Positions 1 to 11,439 of a stretch of DNA of 64,000 nucleotides are shown piece by piece (positions within the stretch are counted from its first letter, which is position 1; each line of letters opens with the position of its first letter). Origin of the DNA: Geosiphon pyriformis (taxonomy: Eukaryota > Glomeromycota > Glomeromycetes > Archaeosporales > Geosiphonaceae); NCBI GenBank assembly GCA_016748015.1, contig JAAOMT010000239.1:164812-228811 (forward strand), in the 5' to 3' direction. The notes beneath the pieces are model-generated. The model worked only from the letters and a program-made list of their open reading frames with translations, was not told the DNA's origin and made no database searches. Position numbers and translations under genes: made by a program.

Positions 1-879
1 TAAAGGCAATAAAAAGTGTAAATATAATATAATGAATTTATTCAATTTTTTTTACATTGGAACTATTAATATATTCATTGGAAAAATAATTAATCATAAA
101 AGCTTTTTATAACAAAATATGTTTAAAATATTAAAATTTGTTAAAATTATTTTTGTTTTTAAATTAGCATAAATATAAAAATATTACATTATTGGTAACT
201 ATGTAAGTTATAAAATGTATAATAAAATCATAAATATTTTTACCATTAATCTTGACAGAAAATGATTTTCTGTAATGTAATTGGTTGAATGAATTTATCT
301 TGATTGTTAAAAAAACTTTTTTTTTTTTTTACCAAATTTGTGCACATCTGTCCAAAATCAAAATAAAAAGATGGTATAAGTTTTTACCACTTTCAAAGCA
401 CTTAAATAAATAATTTAAAATTTCAGTTTAGAATATTTAGCAGTACCATTTATCATTACACGGTTATTTTATTTTATTAGGAATCTAGAAAAATTTAATC
501 TCTTTCTATTTTTTGTCCAGTGACAATCAAAGCTGTTTGCTATAAGTGAACCATAACTTTTAATAAATTAGCAGATATCCTAATTCACTAATTTTCTCGG
601 TTGGATGCCATATATTTAGTAAAAGGTTTAGATTTTTACGCCTTTATACTTTTTCTAGTTTAATTCATCTTTTTAAAAGAAGGAATAAGTTACTTTAATT
701 TCATTTAAAATTCGTTTAATCATAGTTCAAAATTGTAGGGAATTTAATAAAAACAATAGAAATTAATATTAAAAACCAATATTAATTGATTTTCTTGGAA
801 AACTTTTTCGATAACGATGTTTAGAAAAGTTTTCAACAAGGTACTATACATGGTGATGAATGAGAATATTCATAATTTG
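1..879. other. AT-rich stretch, no gene seen
   Basis: No open frame with recognisable protein similarity was seen on either strand. It holds poly-T runs (for example near 318-330) and AT-rich sequence only. Confidence 0.5.
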
Positions 880-1275
880 ATACAAATCTTTGTTTGCATA
901 TTCAGCCTCTGTTTTAGAATTCAAATCGGATCGAAAGAGAAATATGCCAGCCTTTTTGCAATTCGATTCTGTTAAATTATTTTTAAAACTTTATCATATC
1001 GAAAAAACTTTAATCGAAATGAGAATTTTTGTATCAGCTCTATCAAAGAAGGATAGTTTTAATAATATATAATCTTGAAGAAATTCTGAAGCTTTTGTAT
1101 AGACTATCTCTATACCTAAATTTAAGACCAAGATGCCCGTAAAATTTTGCTGGATTCTCTAATTTTAGATATTTAAGATTATCTCTATTATCCAATTATG
1201 CTTTTTGACGTAGCCAAGACTTTATGATCCTACTCAAAATCCTAGAAACTTCTCACGGTGGTCTTGAAATTATAA
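880..1275 (+). pseudogene. Eroded coding-like stretch, possibly F-box/LRR-type
   Basis: The + strand reads protein-like with stops and frame changes: an open piece 890-1072 (ending in SALSKKDSFNNI), a Leu-rich piece about 1075-1130 (LEEILKLLYRLSLYLNL), and near 1220-1273 a piece ending LKILETSHGGLEIIKI. The last resembles the Leu/Ile-rich segments of the large F-box-like families of Glomeromycotina, which is a family impression and not a domain match. No ATG opens the first piece and no single frame spans the region, so it is at best a decayed fragment. It could also be chance coding-like sequence. Confidence 0.25.
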
Positions 1276-4200
1276 AAATCTAGTTTGAATTTTAGTTACC
1301 ATGGATATTCATCTGCAAACATAAATTTATTAGTTTTGGTTTTTTGATTAATTAGTTTTTTATGGAAACTTTCAATATTCTCTAAAAAAAAAATTTTTCT
1401 CCTAAAAGAGAAATATTCATTTTTCTTAAAAAGAATTTTCTCAACATGCTTATTGCTTATCTTTTTTGAGGCTGGCGTATGGCCATAGATTGTGAATCAT
1501 GACCCTATAGCTGTCTATAAAATGGAAACCTAGATCCGCTTCTAATTTGGGTTTAGTTTAACCTGAAAAAAAATTATAAATAGGAAAGTTTAATCTATTT
1601 AGATCAATGCCGAATATATTGTGTATGTCATAGATCAACCGGTCATTATTGAATTCTAAAATAGGTAAAAAGTAGCATTTTTTCTCCTCCGTTCGAAAAG
1701 GTAAACTTCTGAATATGACCAACCTCTGTTAAATGAGCTACCTTTAATTTTATTTTTGAAAAGATGTTATTATTAATAAAATGTTCAAAATTCAGAGTAA
1801 ATTTTATTACTTTGAATATATAATAATAACTAAAACTTTCCGCTTTGTAATTTAAAATTATATCTTGAAAAAGTACCAATTCTTAAAAATAATGCCTCCT
1901 AGACTTGATCAATACCTGATTTATAATTTTCAAGATACAATCAAACAATAATTGAAACCTAATCGAAGATTTTTAAAAGAAAATTGATAATATTTGAAAA
2001 GTATTACATACTAATATTGTATATTTACTGTGTAGTTAGAAGGGACAAACAATTACTAGTAAAAAAAATAAGGTTTACAAGCTCTTGAGAATAATTTTAT
2101 TTGTTTTTTTTAAAAAATTCTTACTTAATTATCTTATCTTACAGCTAAATTCCTAAATTTTTTTGGTCATAAACAAACGATGGCATGTATGAAGATGAAT
2201 TGATGTTTTTCTAAGAGTATCACAACTTTTTCCATCAGCAAAATACATCAGCTTTACTTTTATGAGAAATAATTCTTGTTCCACAATTTTTACAACCATT
2301 ATTCATTGATTTTTTGTGATTAATAACGTATAATGGTGATTCAAAGACAAAGAAAACAAATCATTTATTATCTCATTAATTACCTAATTAATGATTTAGC
2401 GATTGATATATTTAACGAATTTAAAAAGGTTTTCTATTATGTGTCATCAATGATTTGTAACAAATTTTTAGGAATATTCTATCTGCCTTTCAGCTTGGGG
2501 TCGATGGTTGGAAAGATTATTTTTCTTTTAGAAAAAACATAAATGCTTTTTGATTAGTTGATCAAATAACAAATGATTCTGAGAATTTGTCTTTGGTAAG
2601 AACAATAGTAATTTTCAAGAAATCTAGTTTTTCGCTATCAAACTTTTGTGCATTCATCGATGTAATACTAATCGAATGAGAATACGTTTAATATTTCTTA
2701 TCTTCTTCAAAAAAGTAGCGCAAACCTAATAAAAAAATTTAAAAAGATAATTTATATTCAATTTAAATTTCCTAAAACAATATTGAACTCCCATGCTATA
2801 AACAACAAAAGGACCCAAATTGGTTCATGAAACTGAAGTTCAATGCTCCTTCTTGTTAATATTTTATGATCTGTACTAAAAATTATATAGTAGCTACTTT
2901 TACTTTGCAGAAAATCACAAGATTCTTAACCATTGTGGAGATAAACCTGGTGAAGACTTGTTTTGCGATCAAGAATTGCATAAATTTTAATTGGAAGATA
3001 AGAAGATTAATTAATACATTGGAAAAAAAAAACAAATATTTTTCACTCCATCCCTAGTACAGGTTATCCTTCCAATGAGAGAGAGAGAAAGAAAGAGAAA
3101 GAAAGAAAGAAAGATGGAAAGAAAGAAAGAGAGAAATTTAGTAATCAAATATTGTTATTTAATTGTTTTGTAGCCTATCACCCATATTTAATATATTAAG
3201 CTTCTGTTGTTATGTTTTAATTGTTTGTTTCTATATTGAAGACTAAAAACTTTTGAATAAATTATACCTATAAAATACCGGTTGTTATAATTATTTTTAT
3301 ATCTATTTTAAAAAGCCTGGGACCGTTTAAAAATATCCTAAAGTTCCTTACTAAGCAATCTTTTGATCCATATTTAAAAATCCAAATTTCCGAATCAAGT
3401 CCATATGTTTGAATTTTATTCAAGCACAAGAAATTCTTTAATCAAGATTGGAAGCGAACTTAGAGTTTGTTTTGACATTCTGCTTTTATTAAACAATGAT
3501 CCGTTATTTATTTCCTTTTAGAAAAGATTGCTACTTATAATACCAGGTAAAATTCTGTTTAGATGATCATATTTTAATTAAGATCTACTTATAATATATT
3601 TGTTAATCTTTTCAGGGGTTTTAAAACCGGAATTTGTCTTCTATTGAAATCAAAGTACACTTTGCAATCTAGCATTATTAATTCTTTGTGAATTAGACAA
3701 ATTTGAATTTACAAGTCCAAAGTTAGTGCTGCAAAAACCGCAATTTATGAATAAACTTATTGAATACAATAGCAATCATATCATAACAGATATAACTCAG
3801 AATCGCTATTTTTTATAGATAGTAGCAAACCTATTCCGAAGCAACTGAAGATTGGTTCTTGACCATAATAAATATGCTTGATGTGATTATAATTTTTTAT
3901 TTGTATATTATATACTTTCTAAACGCAAAAATTTTTAACAAAAAGCTTTAATTTTTGGAGATTTTAGATATATTTTAAAAACCAACTTGGATAGATTTTC
4001 CATATTAAATAAGGAAAGCTCAATTAATTTAGTTATCTTTAATTCGATATTTAATATTTTACAACAACGGGTATAATTTGCTTGGTAAAAACAATTTACA
4101 CCACTTCTTGGCAACCTCCACAGGTGATGCTGATCAAATTTTACCTTGTACTGTATTATAAACAAACACAAATCTTTAGTGTGGAAAGGGAAAGATAGAG

Positions 4201-5114
4201 GATTGTGATTGCACTAATAATTTTTAATTAAGTGGGAAAATAATTATTGATTAGTTGACTCAAGTAACTAAAATAAATTTCAATTTCAATCAAAACCAAA
4301 CAACTAAGCAGAAAACAATACTAATAACAATAAAAAATTTAAATCAATCACCTGAAAGAAAACCAATACTAATCTTTCAAGAAAAAAAGCAACCAAATGA
4401 CTGATCAAACTTCAATAATAAAAGAATTTTTTTTAATTATTATAGCAAAAAGACAATTTTTTTTTTAAAAAAAAACAATTTAAATAACAAATAAAATATG
4501 TACTATAATTATAAATTAATTATTTAATTTAAGAAATATTTATTTGTGATAATTTATTACACTATTTAAAAATTAGTTATAGTTATTGAAAAAAGAACGT
4601 AAAAACTTTTTAATTAATTAATTAAAAATTATATTATATTTATGGTTTATTATTTTTATTATTATAAAAAAAATATTTTTAGATAATTAATAAAAAATTT
4701 ATTTTAATTTTTAAATCCCATTTTTTTTTAAATTATTATAATTATTTATAATTTTTACAATTGATCATAATTATAAAAATTAATAATTTTAATTTTTTAT
4801 AAATTTTAAAGCTCAAATTATTTATTTATTTACTTTACTATAATAATAAGCACCAATATTTAAAATAAACATACATTATTAAGTTTTGGTTTTTTCAATG
4901 TTGTACAATTGAAAAATTTATTAATTTTAGTTTATGTCTTTGTTAATTAAATTAAATTGTATCAAAAAGTATTTTAACTTGTATTTAACCTTTAAAAAAT
5001 TTAATTATCAATCTGATTATGCATAAAAGATGACTTGTTTATTATTTTAGCAATTTTTATCTTAAAAAAACCAAAATAAAGAATTTTCAATAAAATAAAT
5101 TATATCAACAAACC
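1276..5114. other. Long AT-rich intergenic region
   Basis: About 3.8 kb with no supportable gene. Open frames here (1646-1879, 2333-2542, 2866-3057, 3935-4171) are short, low in complexity and lack recognisable motifs. A purine-rich GAAA tract lies at 3078-3136. From 4430 the sequence becomes almost pure A+T. Confidence 0.5.
3078..3136 (+). repeat. GAAA/GA purine-rich low-complexity tract
   Basis: Interrupted repeats of gaaa and ga on the + strand, giving about 59 bases with no pyrimidine apart from one T in gatgg. It is a simple sequence repeat with no gene on it. Confidence 0.85.
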
Positions 5115-5965
5115 ATATTGAAAAATCAATTATTTGAGCAGTTAAAAAAAGATTTGTACAAGTTACTCCTGGATAAATATTTGCCAGAGATTTGGGTGAA
5201 AACTTTTGTCTCTCTTTAAGTTTTAAAATGTTTTTTAGGGGCTGAATAATTTTTCTGAAAATTTTGTTGCCCCGTCATTCTTAAACATTTCTCTAGCAGT
5301 AGGACAATTTTATGGATCGGTATCTCAACACCTTTAATTAGCCTCACATAGCAAGGTGGAAAAAGAGGGAAAGTAATTCCAGATTTGTGGCCATTTAAAA
5401 TATTCATCACGAGAAGGTGATTATGAGAATAATCATGAAAGGGAGGCATCCATGTTGCCAATTCACATAATAGCATGGCAAAACTTAAGATATCACCAGC
5501 CGTCATAAACTTTCTCCTCTTAAAACTTCTGATAGAATGTATAGATAGACTCCATATATTTACTTTTTCCCTGTTACCTTTGCTGTTATTATAAATCCAA
5601 GGTCAGCAATTTTTGCTAGAGAAGTTAGTAGGATGTTGCCCCGAATATAGATCACTAATTCAATATAAAATGACAAAATGCTTCGCAAACTCCATATTCG
5701 AGTGTGCTAGCGTTTTGTGTACTCGCGTACATTTTAAAGATATAAAATAGGTATTCAAAGTCATTAGTAGTATTTAAATAAGGAGATGAATATAATAATA
5801 ATAATAATTGTTTATATATTATTTCTTTAAAGATATCTTCATAAATTTTATTGCTAATTCCTGTTCCCAATTACATGATGTTTTATTAATTAATCCATCA
5901 ATTACTGTTGCTCGATAATTTTGTACCCAAATCCTCTTGTTGATATTCGACAAACTCTCCATTTA
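5115..5965 (-). pseudogene. Relic of a TKL-like protein kinase
   Basis: Read on the - strand, fragments of the kinase family of this window follow in order. Exon 1 resumes at 5963 with ESLSNINK and continues through IDGLINK and AIKFMKISLKE. The start of exon 2 (TQNASTLEYGV) lies at about 5690-5720. A decayed catalytic loop (DLYSG) follows, then the C-lobe from TAGDILSFAMLLCELAT at 5506 downward, and the family tail (TNLFLTAQIIDFS) at about 5115-5165. The Cys-rich N-terminus is absent, the glycine loop is ruined, the stretch between the N-lobe and the HRD loop is deleted, and several stops and frameshifts intervene. It lies divergently from intact kinase K1, 5' ends facing. Clearly non-functional as a kinase. 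Confidence 0.85.
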
Positions 5966-6459
5966 ATCAACCATGGTAATTCAATTTCAAAATTATTTTA
6001 TTTTAAAAGATACTCCTTCTTTAAGTATATAAAGAAATCCCAAAATTTTTATTCCAAGTATAAACATTATCGGGTTTACTTATTAATAGAATAAACTTTT
6101 TCTAGTAAATCTCCAAAGTCATTGCTAGTGACTTTAAAGAGATTTAAAGGAAATATTCATCTTATCAGCTATGATGAAATTCATAATGCTATATATCCCT
6201 TTTTAATGATTAAAGAAATAGAAATTAAAGATTATTTACTTTGTTTTTACACGTTGAATCCACCTATATATTTGATCCTTGTGTTAATTTTGCCATTTAA
6301 AATAAGAAATTAATAGGTGCAATAAAAATATATTATGCATGTAATAGTTTTTAAATCATGCTAAAATTTAAAAAGTTTTTTTTTCACAGATCTATAAAAA
6401 CGCTGAAAATAAAACCCTTGACAAAACATATTTAGTAATAAAGGTATATAAGCAGAAAA

Positions 6460-6560
6460 ACTTGTTTGGCGTTTTTTGTGTACTATAATTTGATTCGTTA
6501 AACTATGTCCACATTGAGGGACAGTATAAATACAAACTCCGCCTTTTAAAATGTTCCTTT
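6460..6560 (+). promoter_or_regulatory. Promoter of kinase K1, with blocks shared with K2 and K4
   Basis: A block TTTGGCGTTTTTTGTG lies at about 6467-6482. A second block at 6507-6553 contains CACATTGAG, a TATA box (TATAAATA, 6525-6532), AAACTCC and CCTTTTAAAATGTTCCTTTCT. The TATA box is about 105 bases before the start codon. Closely similar blocks stand in the same order before K2 (33308-33354) and K4 (62258-62310). A TATA role is an inference from sequence and position. Confidence 0.6.
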
Positions 6561-6635
6561 CTAAACATAATATAAATATAATCTTTCAAATAGCCTCTTC
6601 CCATAAGATTATATTCAATTTCATCCACACAAACC

Positions 6636-8087
6636 ATGGAAAACCATGAAAATAAAAGAAGTCGTCCAGAAGTTCATGAGTGCAACGAGTGTTCTTTCTG
6701 TCAAGAGAGCATTCGAGATGAATGGAATAAGTGTAGAGCATGCATTTCCTTATTTTTAAAAAAAAATTACAAAGACTTTTCAAGTGGCAATAAAATAGTA
6801 GACGAAATAATTAAGAATCCAATTTATAGTGAGCATGAAATAAATTATTATGAATGGATTCCATGGAATCGTTTGTCAAAGGTCAACAAAAGTGGTGAGG
6901 GAGGGTTCGGTACACTTTATAAAGCAACATATATTGATGGATTCATTGATCAGTTTAATATAAAACATCATGGTTCAATGGAATATAAAAGAAGAGGAAA
7001 AGAGGAAGTAGCAATAAAGTTTTTAAAGTTATCTTTGCGAACCAGTGATGAACTCTTTAAAGAGGTAATTAAATTATTATTATTATTTATTATTGTTTAA
7101 TTACTTAATTTAATTAACAATTTATCATTCTTTCACCTTTGGTAGTTAAATATTCAAAGATCCATTCTCATTAATAATGTAAACACACAATTTATCTCTA
7201 AAATAATGGGAATTACACAAAACGCCATAACACTCGAGTATGGAATTGTGATGAAATTTGCCGAATACGGAGACATGCGAAAGTATTTATCCACAAATTT
7301 TCATTCTACGAGTTGGTCTGATAAATTAGAATTCGCGTGGCAGATAGCTAGTGGACTTTTAACAATTCATTCTGCTGGTATGGTTCACCGTGACCTACAC
7401 TCGGGTAACATCCTACAATATTACACTAATAGGCTATATATTGCAGACCTTGGATTATGTCAACCTACATGCCATGAAACATCAATAGGATACTCAAACT
7501 TAAAAACAACAACAGGAAAATACGCAAAGAAAAAAAATATATATGGAGTGATTCCATACATTCCACCAGAAGTTTTAAGAGGAGAAAAGTTTACAACAGC
7601 TGGTGATATTTATAGTTTCGCCATGATATTATGGGAATTAGCAACAGGAAAGCCTCCCTTTCATGATTATTCTCATGATCAAATACTTATAATGGCTATT
7701 TTAAATGGTCAAAGACCTAAGATTACCTCCCCAATTATTCCACCTTCTATCGCTAAGCTAATTGAAAAGTGTTGGGATCCCAATCCAGAAAATCGTCCTA
7801 CCACCAGAGAAGTTTACAAAAGATTAGAAAAACTTGATAAATATAGTTTTGAGTTTCAGAAATCAGAAAAGTACATGAAAGAACATGTGAAAGGCGATGA
7901 CTTGACAACAAAACCTTCAGAAAGATTTTCAAAATTTATTAAATTCCTTAAAAGAACTATAAAACACAGGGAGATAACAAAAATATCAAGGGTAATAATT
8001 CATCCAGGAGCAGTTTATACAAGTCGTCTTTTAACTGCTCAAACGGTTGATTTTTCAACAGGTTTCTTTCATTCAATTTATAAATGA
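6636..8087 (+). CDS. TKL-like protein kinase K1 (two exons, 456 aa)
   Basis: Exons 6636-7064 and 7146-8087 join in phase 0 across an 81 bp GT-AG intron. Residues 15-36 hold a Cys/His cluster (H14, C16, C19, C22, C33, C36), followed by the family motif DFSSGN and KNPIY (47-64). The kinase domain starts at about 80: glycine loop GEGGFG (87-92), ATP lysine K128 in VAIK, catalytic HRDLHSGN (224-231), DLG (244-246) in place of DFG, and YIPPEVL in place of the APE motif. The C-terminus carries the family tail (IHPGAVYTSRLLTAQ, then DFSTGF). It resembles the expanded kinases of Glomeromycotina that usually end in a plain kinase domain. Substrate and pathway are unknown. The start is the ATG in accATGG, as in the paralogues. 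The residue before GEGG is Ser where others have Ile. Confidence 0.9.
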
Positions 8088-8117
8088 TGAATTTTTATTT
8101 GATTAATTTATTACTTT

Positions 8118-8225
8118 AATTAAATATTCTAACTTTCTTTTATTTTATATTATAAAAGGATTAGTCTATTTACCTCAAGGTAAGAATTTAAAATGTTAGA
8201 ATTTGATTATTTATAATTGTTTAAC
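8118..8225 (+). promoter_or_regulatory. Conserved 3' flank of kinase K1
   Basis: Downstream of the stop, the sequence tattctaactttctttt, then gtctatttacctcaaggtaag and aaatgttagaatttgattat, is closely repeated after K2 (34915-35045) and partly after K4 (63820-63880). In K1 TTACCTCAAGGTAA forms an inverted repeat. It probably contains the 3' UTR and the cleavage region; the exact poly(A) site cannot be read. Confidence 0.45.
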
Positions 8226-9080
8226 ACTTATTTATTTTTATTATCTCATATCTAGAAATTCAAATTTTAAACTACTAAATAAAATGAATGTTTCAAGAAA
8301 ACCTTTATAAAGTGTATTCAATTTTACAATTATTGTTTTGAATGAGACTTGGAATTTTTAGATTAAATTAAATTGCAAATAGAAATATAGTTTTTCTATC
8401 TTTTTAGTTTTATTTTATTTATGAATTCCATAATATTTGTTACGTTATATCTCCAAATCAGACCAAACAAAGTTTGAAGAAGAGATGAGTCATATTATAG
8501 CTTTAAGATTAGCTTAGAAACAAAGCAAAATAGACATAGATTTATATATTTCTTGATTTCGATTTCAGAAATTGCAAATCAATATTATCTATCTAACGTA
8601 AAATTGAAAATTGAAAACCGAAATATAATAAAATTCTTTTTATATTTTCATTTAGGTAGTCTCAAATAATAAAGCTAACAGCTTTTCCGATCTTGACGGT
8701 TGGATCGCATTTCAATTTTGAATATTACAATTAGAGAAAGATGAATAGTTTTTGGTAGATTTCGACATAAAATATTCCTCTTGTTTTTTCTATCCTACTC
8801 GAATGAAAAATATTCCAATTGAGATCTTCAAAAAGGTAAGAGGCTAAATATTCTTGATCCTTTCATTAAATTAATAATTATTTTATCAATAAATTTTAAT
8901 TTGATAACGTTGTGAAAAACTAAACAAGGTTTAAAATTGTATCATTAAAAATGAAACTCATAAATTTATTAAAACCTTTTCAAGCTAGAATCAAACTAGA
9001 AAAAATCTTCTATAAAAAAGATTAAGGGTTCACCAAAAAGAAAGCACCTTTAAAATTTTCCAGTAAATAATTAATTTTTT
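8226..9080. other. AT-rich intergenic region
   Basis: No supportable gene on either strand; only short frames broken by stops. Confidence 0.5.
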
Positions 9081-10612
9081 CATAATGTTGCACCTACGAT
9101 TACCTGTGCATTCATTATTCTTTTGGTGGCAACAATTCTTCTTCCACATATCTTCTTCTCGACTCTACCAGTTGCAGTGATTCCAAAAATGTACCGATTG
9201 TGGTGACAAGCGTTGATCACGAGTAAAATGGATTTTAATACAATTTTCAATTTAACAATATTAATAAATCCCCTATAATATTTCAAAATTAAAACTTCAA
9301 ATTCATTTATTATTATAGGACATGTCTTTTTAATAAGCCGCACTATGTATAAAACGTAATTATATTTTAATAACCCCATAAATTATTGTGAATTGTTTAT
9401 TTTACTAAAATATATTTATTTAATATAGGTTCGCTAAGTTGGGTGATATATTTACAATTTATATTGGCCCTCAGCGCTTTATAATTATAAACAGCCCCAA
9501 AGAGATGTGTATAAGAGACAGCCAATATTCTTGTCCTTTCCTCCATATCGAAAGGAGCTTTCCAACATTATACAATTACGTGACGAATTGGAAACACTAA
9601 TGCGAGGCTTATTGAAAAGAGTAGAGGATGATTTGGAAAAGAAACCATGTGTTTCCCAAGATTTTTTGCAGAAATTGAATGAAGGCTCTATTGACGAGTT
9701 AAGCGTTATTACATTATGCAATGTGTTTATGCTAGCAGGAACAGTGAGTCCATAAATTTTATTTTAATAAGTGAATATCTCTATAATAAGTCGGATAAAT
9801 TTTAAAAATCTTTTTGCCAATTCTAGGAAACCGTAGCAATTACTATATATTGGCTTATTGCAATTTTAGCCAATCATCCTGAGTTTCAACAGAAAGCGCA
9901 CAAAGAATTAGACAAAGTAGTTGGACGTAAACGTTTACCAAACATATCTGATTTTAACTCACTTCCATATATCCAATCGCTGATTAAAGAAACTCTTCGT
10001 TGGATTCCTCTAGTTAGGAAGCTTTTTATATTCCACTACATTTTTTTTTCGAAATATATCACTTATATATTCATAGTTTTTCTATTATTATTAGGATCCA
10101 GCACCGTTAAGGTTTCTTGAACAAGATGATGAATATTTTAGGATATCATATCCCAAAAAATTCAATGATTTATTTAAATGTTTATGCGTTGAATTTTGAC
10201 GAAAACCGGTATCAAAATCCCGACGTTTTCAATCCGGATCGGTTTCTTGATTCAAAAGAAAGCATGGCCGCCTCGGCAAAAGGTTCCTACGAAAATCGAG
10301 ATCATTATTCTTTTTCGATGGGGAGACGAATTTGTACTCGAATTCACTTAGTAAGTTTTTAACGATTCTTTTATAGATTCATTTTATTCTCCCCTAAATT
10401 CTGAAAATAAAATTTATATTTAATAGGCTGAAGCAGAAACGCTCTCTATCTTAAGTGGGCTACTTTGGACCTTTAAAATCGAAAACGTGAAACGGGATGC
10501 AACTGGAAGAGTTCTTCCAATTGATCTAAATAATTCCTTTAAAAGTCGTCTTCAGACTCCTTATCCATTTAATGTTCGATTCATCCCGAGGCATCAAGAA
10601 ATAAATCTTTAA
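9081..10612 (+). CDS. Cytochrome P450, incomplete: adapter inside and one frameshift
   Basis: Heme-thiolate monooxygenase, probably ER-anchored. A hydrophobic anchor-like stretch (CAFIILLVATILLPHIFF, about 9098-9160) precedes an exon at 9429-9502 (FAKLGDIFTIYIGP, early beta-sheet region). A Tn5 mosaic end (9503-9521) then interrupts. The gene resumes with exons 9522-9743, 9827-10012, 10095-10350 and 10427-10612, which give the I-helix (AGT|ETV), the K-helix ETLRW, the NPDVFNPDRF region, the heme loop FSMGRRIC and a normal C-terminus. Roughly 110 family residues are missing at the adapter. One extra T in the TTTT run near 10131-10134 breaks the frame; removing it restores phase at the next splice site. 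The heme-loop Cys is followed by T-R where the family has x-G. The anchor exon and start are uncertain. Confidence 0.8.
9503..9521 (+). other. Tn5 mosaic-end (Nextera) adapter sequence
   Basis: AGATGTGTATAAGAGACAG, the exact 19 bp Tn5 transposase mosaic end used in Nextera libraries, lies between two parts of a P450 gene that do not adjoin in the family. No transposase gene or second end is present, so this is best read as library adapter left in the assembly at a false join. Confidence 0.93.
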
Positions 10613-11439
10613 CCTATAATTAAAATATTAAAGATCTATAAATATATTTCAAGTTTCTTTAAACTGATTTTAATAGCTGAAAGAAATTCTTAATACTTGA
10701 TTCTTTAATTTACCATTATAATACCAATTTACAGGGCATATAATATATTATATGGTTAGCATTTTGTAATAACAAATTCAAATATTTTGAAGTTGTTTTT
10801 AATTACTGCATAATTAACTAATGTATTTAATAAAAGATGAAATATTAGCTAATATCAATATCTCAAAATTATATATTTACCGCAGTTTATTTATTTCAAA
10901 ATGATTTGAAATTACTTTTAGTTTAAAATTTTATTTTGAATAAAAAATGTAGAGCTAAGATAATATTTGAATTGATTATATTAAATTATATATATTGTTT
11001 TTTAAATACTGAATGTGTTTATTAATATGAAGTGAAAAGTTTTATTAAAAAGATTTACTTATTTTTAATGTTTTTGTAAATAAAATTTTTAAAATGTTTG
11101 ATATTTGAAAATTATCTATTTGCTATTTCAAATAAATAGGATTTATTTGAAATTTCACATATTATGCTATTAATATTTCTGAATTAGAAAATATTCTTTA
11201 GGTGTGAGAGAATAAATTTTATAATCAACTAAATAAATTGATAAAAATATTTTTATTAATATATAAAATATCGTACTTAATATACTATATTTAAAATTTA
11301 CACTACAATTAAAGTCATCACGATTAGATCTAAAATAAATAAATGCAAACTAATTATAGATAAAATTTTTTTAACTCTTACTTTTAGTATATTAAATATA
11401 AATAAAATATTAATCCCTAAAATCCATCATTTATAACAT
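10613..11439. other. AT-rich intergenic region
   Basis: No gene seen; very A+T-rich sequence between the P450 stop and the kinase tail relic. Confidence 0.5.

Noticed and set aside
3078-3136. Possible CRISPR-like or structured repeat
   Set aside because: It is a simple GAAA/GA tract without spacers, in a eukaryotic context.
9080-9379. 99-codon frame on -
   Set aside because: The + strand of the same stretch reads a hydrophobic P450-type anchor in the right place, and the - translation shows no family.
9503-9521. Tn5-like transposon end as a real mobile element
   Set aside because: No transposase, no second end and no target duplication; the sequence equals the commercial adapter and sits at a gap in a gene.
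9485-9721. Frame on - across the adapter
   Set aside because: Antisense to the P450 exon and includes adapter sequence.
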